From Chelydra serpentina (Eukaryota; Chordata; Testudines; Chelydridae), in NCBI GenBank assembly GCA_037349315.1, contig JBAIAC010000057.1, forward strand, positions 11,935,501 to 11,999,500: a stretch of 64,000 bases of DNA, written 5' to 3'. Below are positions 25,701 through 37,700 of this stretch, piece after piece. Position 1 is the stretch's first letter. Each line of letters opens with the position of its first letter. The position numbers and the translations under genes were made by a program. The notes under the pieces were generated by a model, which did no database searches, was not told the origin of the DNA, and was given only the letters and a program-made list of their open reading frames with translations.

Positions 25701-28700
25701 TCCCAGCGCGGCTCCTCCCTCTTCCCTGGGCCCTTCCACTTCTCCCAGCGCGGCTCCTCCCTCGCCCCCCGGGCCCTTCCACTCCTCCCAGCGCGGCTCC
25801 TCCCTCGCCCCCCGGGCCCTTCCACTCCTCCCAGCATGGCTCCTCCCTTGCCCCCAGGGCTCTTCCACCCCCCCAGCGCGGCTCCTCCCTCACCCCCCGG
25901 CCCTTCCACTCCTCCCAGCGCGGCTCCTCCCTTGCTCCCGGGGCCCTTCCACTCCTCCCAGCGCGGCTCCTCCCTCGCCCCCGGGCCCTTCCACTCCTCC
26001 CAGCGCGGCTCCTCCCTCTTCCCCAGGGCCCTTCCACTCCTCCCAGCGCGGCTCCTCCCAGCGCGGCTCCTCCCTCGCCCCCGGGGCTCTTCCCTCGCCC
26101 CCGGGCTCTTCCACTCCTCCCAGCCGGCTCCTCCCTCTTCCCCGGGGCCCTTTCACTCCTCCCAGCGTGGCTCCTCCCTCGCTCCCGGGGCCCTTCCACT
26201 CTCCCCAGCCGGCTCCTCCCTCTTCCCCGGGCCCTTCCACTCCTCCCAGCTCGGCTCCTCGCTCGCCCCCGGGGCCCTTCCACTCCTCCCAGCGCGGCTC
26301 CTCCTGCACCCCCGGGGCCCTTCCACTCCTCCCAGCGCGGCTCCTCCCTCTTCCCCGGGCCCTTCCACTCCTCCCAGCTCGGCTCCTCCCTCGCCCCCGG
26401 GGCCCTTCCACTCCTCCCAGCGCGGCTCCTCCCTCTTCCCTGGGCCCTTCCACTCCTCCCAGCGCGGCTCCTCCCTCTTCCCTGGGCCCTTCCACTCCTC
26501 CCAGCGCGGCTCCTCCCTTGCCCCCAGGGCTCTTCCACCCCCCCAGCGCGGCTCCTCCCTCACCCCCCGGCCCTTCCACTCCTCCCAGCGCGGCTCCTCC
26601 CTTGCTCCCGGGGCCCTTCCACTCCTCCCAGCGCGGCTCCTCCCTCGCCCCCCGGGCCCTTCCATTCCTCCCAGCGCGGCTCCTCCCTCGCCCCCGGGCC
26701 CTTCCACTCCTCCCAGCGCGGCTCCTCCCTCTTCCCCAGGGCCCTTCCACTCCTCCCAGCGCGGCTCCTCCCAGCGCGGCTCCTCCCTCGCCCCCGGGGC
26801 TCTTCCCTCGCCCCCGGGCCCTTCCACTCCTCCCAGCCGGCTCCTCCCTCTTCCCCGGGGCCCTTTCACTCCTCCCAGCGCGGCTCCTCCCTCGCTCCCG
26901 GGGCCCTTCCACTCCTCCCAGCGCGGCTCCTCCCTCGCTCCCGGGGCCCTTCCACTCTCCCCAGCCGGCTCCTCCCTCTTCCCCGGGCCCTTCCACTCCT
27001 CCCAGCTCGGCTCCTCGCTCGCCCCCGGGGCCCTTCCACTCCTCCCAGCGCGGCTCCTCCCTTGCCCCCAGGGCTCTTCCACCCCCCCAGCGCGGCTCCT
27101 CCCTCACCCCCCGGCCCTTCCACTCCTCCCAGCGCGGCTCCTCCCTCGCCCCCCGGGCCCTTCCATTCCTCCCAGTGCGGCTCCTCCCTCGCCCCCCGGG
27201 CCCTTCCATTCCTCCCAGCGCGGCTCCTCCCTCGCCCCCCGGGCCCTTCCATTCCTCCCAGCGCGCCTCCTCCCTCGCCCCCGGGCCCTTCCACTCCTCC
27301 CAGCGCGGCTCCTCCCTCGCCCCCGGGGCTCTTCCACTCCTCCCAGCCGGCTCCTCCCTCGCCCCCGGGGCTCCTCCCTCTTCCCCCGGGCCCTTCCACT
27401 CCTCCCAGCGTGGCTCCTCCCTCGCTCCCGGGGCCCTTCCACTCTCCCCAGCCGGCTCCTCCCTCTTCCCCGGGCCCTTCCATTCCTCCCAGCGCAGCTC
27501 CTCCCTCGCCCCCGGGGGAACTTCAGTGCTCAGGCAGTGAGAGACCAGCCACAGCCGCATCCGGCAGAGCCCGTGATGGGGAGGGACCGGAATCCACCCC
27601 TGCACCTGGGCTCAGCCTGTGCCTGCACTAGCATACCCTGCGAATCCCCTTCTGCTCTCCCCCCCAGCTCCGCCGATGCCCCTCCGTCCTGACCTGCAGC
27701 CCCCCGGCTCGTGCAGTTGTTCCCCACTGCAGCTAGCTGGGGCACCTCTCTCCTGGGCTGCCTCCCACTCCAGCCCCTCACTCCCCGATCTGCTCGTTCA
27801 CCTCTCTCCTGGCCTGCAGCCCCCGCTGCTGCCCAGTTTTGACCCTCTCCTGAGCGACCTGGGTCAGTGTGTCCCGCAAGGCTCCTATTGAAGCAGTCCC
27901 AGAGCCAGGCTGGGTAAGAGTTGGGCAGCATAAAAGCACTGCTTCCTTCGAGGAGGCCGGCCAGGGTTGTAGACCGCACAGGAGAAAAGAATGGGCTGAG
28001 CGGGCCCGTGGCAAAGTGTTTTGTGACTGTGTCAGAGGCTAATGTAGGTGCCCAGCGGGTATTTGACAGTCTCGGGGGGGGCTGATTCCCCATTGCCCGC
28101 CGTGCGCGTTAAAACAACCAGGTGGCGACACCAAATAACGCCCGTGAGATCGACGTCCGGCCAGAAAGGAGCGAGAGCCTGGAGCCGGCGCCTGTGCCCT
28201 GAGCGTGCTGTGCAGCCCTATTGCAGGATCCGCTTCCCCCAGGGGATGGGAAATGCTGGGAGTTGGTCCCCCTCTCTGCTGCCACTTCAGGCAGTCCCTT
28301 TTCTCTCCACCCCTTCGCTGTCCCGTTAGGTTTCTGGATGGCTAAGCCTGGCCCTGAGAACCAGCGAACTTGTTCCGTTAGTAGCTGGCGTGGCAGCAAT
28401 AACCCAGCGCACTGGGGAGCCTGCCCCCAATGCCCCACGTTAGCTGCTTCTCTCCAGCACGCTCTGCCGTGACGGTGCTGACCGGTGCCCCATCCCTGCC
28501 ATCCGTCCCCCAGCGCGCTGCCGGCAGTAAGCCTGCTGCTAACAGCTCCTTTGTCTAGGAGGCAATGTTCCATAGAGGGCAGAGGAGTCACGCCTGTCCA
28601 GGCAGGCCGCTAACGCATGCGATATACATGAAACGGACAGTGATAGACACTGATCTCCTTCCCTAGGGTGACCAGATAGCAAGTGTAAAAAATCGGGACA

Positions 28701-31700
28701 GGGGGTGGGGAGTAATAGGTGCCTATAAAAGAAAAAGCCCCCAAAATCGGGACTGTCTTGGGCTGTTTCCAGTAGAAAGGATCCGGGGTGTGATCCCATC
28801 CTGATGCTAGATGGGGAGGGGGCAAAGGGGGTGTCTGAGGATTTCCCCTGCCCCCCTCAGCAATCCCATTATCTCGGCACCTCCGGGTGGCTGTCGCTGT
28901 CTTTGCCCACATCCCATTGAGCCTCCGCAATTGGTAGTGACTCTGCTGGAACAAGCCCACGGCAGCCCTTGGCTCGCCAGGAACGGGCTCTGTGCCTACT
29001 GAGAAGGCAGCCGGCGTGTGCCAGCGAATGCTGCCATCCGAAGTGCCGTGGCTGCATTCCCTGCGGCTCAGCCAGCCCCGTCTCCTTCAGAGAACCCACG
29101 TGGTTTCCAGTGAGCTTTGGCCGTTAGGGGTAGGTCCTCCTCTGCTGGGCGTTCGGGTGGGGCTGGTCCTGTGGCGGGTGGGGGCCTGTGTCAGTTAATT
29201 AACAGAACTCCAGACCCAAACCCCCCTGGATCTTTACCTGTCTATCTGCTTAGGTGCCTGCCTGCCGCCTCACAATCCCTGTAGTATCTGAGCACCCTGA
29301 GGCGCTACAGAATCTATCCTCACAGCCCCCTCTGTGGAGCAGGGACATATCTGTTAGGATCAATAAATTATCCCCATTTTGCAGACGGGGAAACCGAGGC
29401 CCAGAGCAGCGAAGCTATTTGCTTTGGCCACATAAGGAGTTTGTTGCAGAGCCAAGGACTGAGTCCAGTTCAAATCTGCATGTCGCAGCTCTGTCCTGCC
29501 TCTCTCCGGAGTCCAAACAAGGAACCCCCCCCAACCCCACCCCTCCGAGCTGAACCCTCACCGTGAACTCAGTCGCAGGGGTGAATCCCCATGTGGTTCC
29601 GAGCCCAGCCCAGTGCGCGTCGGTGCTTTGGCTCCGGCGGGATGGCATAGGATCATCAGTGGCGCCAGGTTCTAACACCAGGGGGAGCGAACACATAAAA
29701 AAAGGCGCCGACGGCTGGCCCCACCAAGAGCTCACTGCTGGCCTGGGTGAAAGAACCCAGACTGGCAGCGGGCTGAGAGACCCCGGCTGGCAGGAGCCCG
29801 TGGGAGGAATCCTAGAGCAGTGGCTGGCTGAGCCGCTCAGCCCTCCCCTCTCTGGGATTCCCTCCGCGGGCTCCTGCCAGCCGGGGTCTCTCAGCCCGCT
29901 GCCAGTCTGGGTTCTTTCACCCAGGCCGGCAGCGGGCTCTTGGTGGGGCCAGCAGCAGGACCCCTGCGTTATTTTGTTGCTCCACCTCCGTCCACTCCGT
30001 CTCCACCCTTTCAAAAATTAAAAAGGCGCCACTTTTGGAAAATGTGCTCCGGGGGAGCGGCCGCTCCCCCTGCTCCCCCGCTAGCTACGCTGAGGATCAT
30101 CAGGCTTGATTATAAAGCCAGCTCGTTCCTGTCTCTTTAGGTGGTGGACTTGCATGGGGGTTTGGCCGGGGTAGCTGCTGAGAGCAGCCTGTTCCCCTCA
30201 GAGTCGGCTGGCTTGGCTAGAACGGGCCACTGAGCTCCCTGTTTGGCCACTGCTGTTCTTGGGCCGAGCCTTTCTCTATTTCCTGAGCAATGGCAGAGGC
30301 CGGCGCCCATCATCGGCTGGCAGCGGGATGCAGGGCCCTCCTTGCACGGGCTGTCTAGGCAGGAGACAGCAAGGTGAGCGTCTGGTGAGATGGGACCAGC
30401 AATAAGGGGACAGCCCGGGAGTCGTTCTGCCGAGTGCTCTCCCCCAGACAGCTGAGCCCCTCCCTGGCTGTGTTTTGCTCTCTCAGTCTGTAGGTTATTG
30501 TGCTTTGGGGGCCCAGAGCTCTGTTGACAGGAAGGCAGGGTGGGGGCGATTTTGTGTCAGCTCATTTGCATTACGGTTTCACCCTGGGCGATGTGTCACT
30601 GGGGATCGGAAGCACCAGCGTGGGCTAAAAACATCAAGTCCCTGCGCCTGCCCAGTGAAATCTCCCCCAGACCCCCAAAGCCGGACGAACCCTAGAAGGG
30701 GGGGTGCTAGGCAAAGTGCTCACCCACTTGCAGTATCCCCCACCCTTTTGATAGCTTGCTGATAAAATCATCCCGCCTCTCAGCAGTCGTATTACTGGGT
30801 GGGGGAGGGGGAAGGAGCGGAGATGTGGACAGAGGACGGGTTTGGGGTCACAGGCCCTGTATAGCCTCTTAGCCTTTTTGTGGCAGCGACAGGCTGTCAG
30901 TCATGGATGGAGCAGGGCTCGTTCCACTTCCCCGTAGCTCTGCCAGTCGATTCCCCTCCTGGCCTGCAACAACCTTTGTTCTAGTCCCGGGCTCCGCCAA
31001 TGCCTGGCCTGCGGCGCTCCCTGCTATTCCAGACCTCACCCCCAGCCCCGCTCCTGCACGTCCATCCTGACCTGTCCAAGAACCCCTGCGGGTCTGTGCC
31101 CGGGCTCCTGACGGGGACAGCTTGCGAGTGAGCCCTGGATCACACTCTGCCTGTGTCAGCAGTTTCCAGCCGCCGTGTGTGTCCACACCGGCCTGCTAGG
31201 TCGATGCTTTCACGCACCGTGCCCGTGATTAAGACCACGGACCCAGTGTGCTGGGTGCTGGGCAGACAGGCACAAAGCCAGCCTGCCTGCCCCGAAGAGA
31301 TTACCGTCTGAAAAGCCATAGCCCCGATCCTGGAGAGCGGGGAGCAATTCCTGGAGGTGCTGAGCGTGGTTGGCTCGCATTGGCTCCAGTGGCAGGATCA
31401 AGCCCCCGGGGAGCTGCGCTGGAGCTGTTAACACAAATCCTGGTGGTGCAGTGGAGCCCGTTCTCCTGGGCCACGATCAGCCAGACCGTTTGGAAAGCCA
31501 CGTTCGCTCTCTTTTGCCAACGGGACCCAAGGTGCCGGAGCAACAACTCGCTGCCCTGCCGCGGCGGACTCTGGCTTTCCTTGGCCGGGCCTTCCCCACG
31601 TTCTGTCTCCCCCTTTTCACGTTCCAGCCGGAAGCCCCAGAGGAAGATGCAGGCTGTAGACACAATGGCGATGCATCCTCTCTGCCGCCCAGCTCCACTA

Positions 31701-34700
31701 CACCCTGCTTGGTATTCAAAGGGCCCTCACAGCCTTTCTCATGGATATTTTTCTCCCTGCTGCTTTATCCAGCCAGAGCTCTGTGCTTTCACTGATATCT
31801 CTCCAAGAGAAATTGGACCTCTTCTTGCCTGACATCGGTTGCTTCCCCCCTCCCCCCCCGCCCGCCCTTCCCTCGACTCTGTGTCGTTTTTTTCTCCTAG
31901 CATGCCAGGCTGCGGATTCATCTCCCATCTCCTGCTTCTGTCTCTGTTTAAGAGCAGATAAGCAGAAGGAAGAAAAAGAAATAAGCGAAAGGGGTGGTAT
32001 TCTCCCGTGAGCCCCGACTGGGCCTCGCATCCACCCTTCGACAGCAGGGTTTGTTTCCTCAGCCGCGTGGCCAGCTGAGAGCCAGGAAAGAGCGTCAGAG
32101 ACGTGTTCACGAACAAAGGGGGACGTGCTTTGTTCCCTGTTTTCTTGTACCCTCATCCCAGCCATGTTCACTAACCTCTTAGGGCCTGAGCCCTGCCTGG
32201 TCCTAGCAGGAAAGCTCCCAGCATCTCCCTTCATCAGATCATTCAGCCCTACAAGCCACATAATTCTTGTCCAAGGCAGCAATTTTTTTTCGGATCGGGG
32301 GGGGGGGGGGGTGACTGGGGGAAAATAGTAATGCATTGGTAAAAGGATGGTATCATCCCATAGGGCCACATTCTGATCTCAGTTACACCTGTGTAAATAA
32401 GGAGTTAAGTCCATTCCATGTGAAAAGAATAATTAACAATCAGACAATGAAAAATACAGGATACAAATGTCTGGAGGGGCTCTAACCCACCTGCTTCAAG
32501 GCATAAACCAACCTTGACTATCAGGGATCAGGAAGTAACTTCTCCACTGAGCAGCCTATTCCATAATTGCCCACTAAGAAGGAGACTTCTTGCCCCTTCT
32601 TCTGAAGCAGCTGGTCCTGGCCACTGTCGGAGGTGGGATGCTAGACTACCTAGTCTGATCAGCCTGGTGATTCCTAGCAAGCAGGAAGTCAGCAGCTTGA
32701 CCGGGATTTCAGGTGTCTCTCCATGAGGTCTGCCCCTTTCGTGGCCCTGTTCACCAGGAGCTCTGTCCAGGGATGTGGTGTGGGACACGGGAATTTCAGC
32801 TGGTGGATTTCCATGCAGGAGGCTTTCAAGGCATCTGATGAGTTTTACATGTAGATTTTTTGGGGGAGGGGGAGTTATTATTAATGCCAAAACTTACTGA
32901 AAAACACAAAACAAAAACAGCCCCTGCAAGATTTTGTTGAGCCCATCTCTCAACTAGACAATCAGCTTGTCACAAACGGTAATGACAATCCCTAGCTCTT
33001 ACGGAGCGCTCTCAATCTGTAGGGCTCACATGCTTTACAAAAGAGCCCAGTAGTATTAGCCATGGCTGGGGAAACCAAGTCACAGAGCAATGAAGGGACT
33101 TGCCCAAGGGTACCCAGCAGGTCTGTGGCAGAACTGAGACTAGAATCCACATCTCCTGGAGTCCCAGTCCAGGGCTTTAGCCACTAGGCTACACCGTCTC
33201 AAAGCAAGCTTCTAACTCCACTCATGAGGCTGGCGATGTCACCTCCCCACTTGGCACTATAGCCATCCTCTGCCGTAAGGCGCACGGTCTGTCCAGTGGT
33301 GCAGCTGCAGGATCCCTCCTCTCGCCGTCCCCGCTGATGCAGCGTGTCGCCGAGGCCTGCCGTTGGACCTGAACCAATTCATTGGCATCCAGCTCCAGGG
33401 AGGAAGGTAGATCCTGGAACAAGCACGTTGGGCGACCACCGATGTCGCACTCGTCACCTTCACCCTGATGGTGCTGCATGGGGCGTGCCGGTGTGTCCTA
33501 GTGAGGTTGTCAAACGTTCCAGAGCGGGAATCCCTGATACTCGTCTCCCCAGAGACTCTTGAGCTACTGGGACAGCCCAAGCTTCTGGTGCCTGTTGATT
33601 TAGACTGATGTCCATCCTGGGCACTTACTAAGATGGAAGGAAGACAGCAAAATGCTTCGAAAATAAAGCGTCGAGACGCATTTTGGGGCCAGCAAGGGAG
33701 AGTGACCTGTGGAGAAGAAGATCTCCTAGGGAGCTACGGGAGGCCTATGGAGAACCAAGGATAGCAAATGGTAGTGAAACTCCGACGACTCCAGTGGGCA
33801 GGGGATGGGGTTACGCTGACAGGAGACAGCATGAGGATCTCTTGGAAGGACGTCCTTATGGCATCCAACCTCGTGCCCAACCAAGGAGAAGATGGAGGGA
33901 TAATACTGAGCAAGAACTAAGAGCTCTTATTATGAATGACCATCAATGGGAACAATATGCCCTTGCCAGAAAGAGATGGGGGCACATTGTGCAAGGAGCC
34001 AATGATCTCCATGGTCTATGAGCCAGGGAGTAAATGAAGAAAGTTGCTAAGAAGCCTGCCCAGCCTTCATGGCTTCACTCAAACCACACACGCCGACAAG
34101 GCCAATGGCTCTCTGTTGAGTTGAAGGCATCTCAGTAGGCAGAATGTCTCAGCTTGGCGAGATTTTATCAGCACTGCAGCTCCAGCAGGAATTTGTGCTG
34201 AGGCTCTTCTGCAGAGTGTCTGCCCCCAGCGGGCTGGACCTGATGCATTCTGGAATCAATAAAACTTACCTGGCAACTCTCAGTGTTTTGCTGTTCTCAG
34301 GCTGCATTTCCTGTGTTTCAAAGTGCATCATTGCACTGAACTTCCTGCCGAAAAGCCTGCACTAGGGAAATAAAAATTGTTGCAGCCTGCCATTGGTTAG
34401 GACATGCCAAGTGTGCAATGCCTCTACCTGTTGCGTCCACACATCTTGTAAACTCAGGATGAGGGCTGTAGCTAAGGTCTGGTGGAAAGGGGGAAGGCTG
34501 GGAGATACAAGCGTTGCATCATCTCCCTGCGGGATGCTGCAGCCTGCTGACCCTTTGGTCCAGCAAATCAGCATTACCAGCATCCCAGCCCGGGATTCTG
34601 GAGCGATAGATGCTTCCCTATCTGGTCCAGAGGTGCACCTTAGCCAGAGATGAGCCTTGAAATTAGCCACCAGCTGCACAGATTTGACTGTGGCATTCGC

Positions 34701-37700
34701 TGAGTGCATTTACTCCAGAAGCTAAGTGGGGTGAGGTTCCCTCCCAGGGGGAGAGGCAGGGGCTTTCCAGGACACCTACCGCTGGGGGCATTCAGAGAGC
34801 AGCTACTGCTCCCCCAATTGTTTGCTGGAGTGCCGTACTCTGAATGGCTCCCTTTTACCGAAAGAGGCCGGAGGCATAGCTAGCTGGGGGGATTGTTAAA
34901 AAGCAGACCTGTCATGCCGGAGAATAAAGGGGAGCAATTAAACTCCTTCCCCTCCCAGAATTCTGAAACAAGTCAAGGCAAGTATGTTAAGAGCCAGGAG
35001 GGAAAGACCATGGGCCAAAAGCTCAGCTGATGTAAATCCACAGAGCTCCGTTGGCTTAAAAGGAGCTATGCTGATTCACACCAGTTGAGGATCTAGACCC
35101 ATATTTTCCATCAAAGACTTGTTCTTATAAGCTGCTAAGGGTCAGATCTCAATGACACCGGTGTAAATCTGGAGTAGCCTCATTGACTTCAGTGGGGTTA
35201 CTCCAGTTTTCGTCAGCGTAATGGAGATCAGAGTCTGGCCCTTGGGAACAGGTTCTGGAGGCTCTGAGCAGAATTTTAAACTCTCCCTCTGACCCTTGCC
35301 TGCCCTCTCCTTCCCAAGCAAGTGCCCGGGAAAGTGGCAGGGCAGAGTATTGTTCCATTGCCGTGGGGTCTGCAGGTTTTTAGCAGGGGGAACTGGAAAC
35401 CTGATTTGCTTCTACACCCAGAAATCATGATGGATCTGAGCCACCAGCTTCAGATCCCGGCCTGACTGCTTGAAATTCAAAGCTGTTTGGAAGCTAGAGC
35501 TGGTCCAAAAAATGTGTGCCAACCGGTTGGCCTCAGGGACATACTGATTCCACAGGAACAGGTTGAATCAGTCACATTTTTCAGCAGGCTGGCCAGATCC
35601 CTGGCAGGCTGGCTTGTTGGCTCTCTGGCTGCTTGTGTGGTGGGCAGGTGAGCTGCCCGGTTCCCCAGCTGCTCAGGGGGCTGGATCCCTGAGCGGCCAG
35701 CTCCCCCGTCCCCTGCGGTTTGTGAAAAACTCTGTTCGGATCCCCCCCACCCCCCTCAGGTTCCCTTTTTCAGGCAATTTCACAATTTTGGCTTTTCCTT
35801 TAGATTCAGAAGGAATTATCTTTCAATGTTGCACATTTTTCCATGGAACAGAAAATCTGGTTCCCGTACCTCTCTAGCCAGGTCTGGGTTTAGGCTGAAC
35901 TCTGCAGCATAGGTGATCTCCAGAGGATTTTAGAGCGCAAATGTCATTGCTAATAGGGAGAAATTTGGGTTGGCTGGGCTTCTCTCCACCCCTAGGATTT
36001 CTCTAGCATTTTATCTCAGTCCCATCCCATCAGCACTCACCAATGATCAGCATTGCAGATAACCACTGGTTTGATTTTGATCATCTGCAGTTTTAATTGC
36101 CTCCCGTTGTCATTTATGTTAATGATTGTCATATATTGGGGTGCTGTGGTAATCAGTTTTGTAGTTACACTGTAACCGTTTGGTCATTGTCACTCTGCCC
36201 TGGGCTGCCCTTTCTAACAGCATGGCTTGGTCAAAAATACCTAGCTAGTTTGTTGTCTGTAGTCAATATTTTGGTGATTGAGTGTGGAAGGAAAGGCTGT
36301 TTGTGATGCACTTTAATCATCGTTAAAAATAGCAGAGATTTCCCTGTGCTCCAGTGGGAAGTGATCAGGACTCTCCGTTAATAATTTTTATGACTAAAGG
36401 CGCATACACCCTCTCAGCTGGTTTCTTGGATCTCCCTGGGGGGGTTTCTCTATTGACCAGAAAGAGAGCCAGTCCTGTTGCTGCACTCCTAATGGAACCG
36501 AAAGAGGGAGCAGAAGGCTGGAGAACAGGCATCATGGTTAGAGAGAAATAGTTTGCAACGGTTATATAAGCAGGCTTGTAATGTGTGTGTTTGCGCATGT
36601 ACGGCCTCCCACCCCTGCAATATAACCGGAGCGTGTGTGTGCACCTCTGCCTGACGGGTGTGTGGATACACACTGCTGTTTATACCAGAGCTCTGTGTCT
36701 GGCCTGCACCCCGCTCCTAGGACACAACAGGTGTGGAGACATGGGTGTGTTGTGGGAGATGGAGAATCATCCGCCAAAGAAGGGAAAAGCCAATGCAATT
36801 GGACAGGTCCTTTTTGAGATGGGAGCTGGTGAGAAACGGCTCCCCCGGGGGCGAGTGCATTTCCAGAAGAACCTGTTCTTGCTGCCCTGTTATAAGCCAG
36901 TTCCCAGGAGGAAAAGATAAGAAGAGCATGCCCATGACCCTTCGAAAATGCCTAGTCTCATTGCGGGGGGTGCTTCACATTATTGTCCTGAATAGAATGA
37001 GTTATTCTAAGGTGATTCTTGCATATCCTCAGGCCGGCTGTGAGCATGCAGATGTGCTGCCTTTCATTTCCAGCAACTCGCTTTCTTTCTGTCCCCATCC
37101 CCCCCACCCCCTCCCCCCACCCCCCGCCTTGCCTTCCCTGCCTCAGCACCCATCCACTGCATGGTGAATAGAGCAATCTTTGGCCTGTTGTCAGCTGAGA
37201 TTCCAAATAAACCTCCCCCTTCATTACTCTGGAGAAAAGCTGCTTATGCAATTTCTGCTGTTCTCTTTGTTTGCACGCTTGCCAGGAGGAACTACTATTC
37301 CTATTCCTATTACCCGTAAGTAATTGTCATTCTCTCTCGCTCGCTCTGCCGCTCTCTGCTCCGGCAAGTTTCTTTCTCTGTCAAGTAAATGTGAAGTGCC
37401 TCTTTGGCTTGTTAAAAAATGCTTCCGAAGTATTCGCAGGCTTCCAGATGGCACGGAAAACATACAGGGGCCCATTTCCAAAAGAGCTCAGCATTATAGG
37501 AACACAGGAGCCATCAACCCCAGGTCCAGCTGTTGCATTCTCCTCTCTGAGGTATGTCTACATCGCACACTTCTTTTGGCTGTGTGCAGTGTACACACCC
37601 CGCAGCTCCCCTAGCGTGGGTATAAATGCCAGCCTAGACGAGGAGACACTGCTTAGGTGAGTAGGAATGCCTGAAGAGTGTGTGCTGGAATACCCGACAT

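Larger units (their letters stand above)
24822..37285 (+). other. PTPRU intron between exons F and G (12.5 kb)
   Basis: This is the longest intron in the window. It holds the 42/43-bp minisatellite (24858-27521), a truncated TA-target MITE (28665-28758), a hAT-like element with an internal palindrome (29657-30092), MIR-type fragments (near 29365, 31235 and 33000), a poly-G run (about 32299-32312) and a decayed LINE-type ORF remnant (33600-34021). 34100-37285 shows no clear gene. No exon was recognised. Confidence 0.8.

Noticed and set aside
24288..27692. Open frames of 309-978 codons on both strands (Pro/Ser/Leu-rich on +, Gly/Glu/Arg-rich on -)
   Set aside because: They are produced by the stop-free 42/43-bp minisatellite. 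They overlap each other in several frames on both strands, have no domain and share the array's boundaries.
29657..29672. 'tggcgcc' resembling a retroviral primer-binding site
   Set aside because: No LTR pair, polypurine tract or coding remnants are present. The 8-bp duplication and CAG..CTG ends fit a hAT-type element better.
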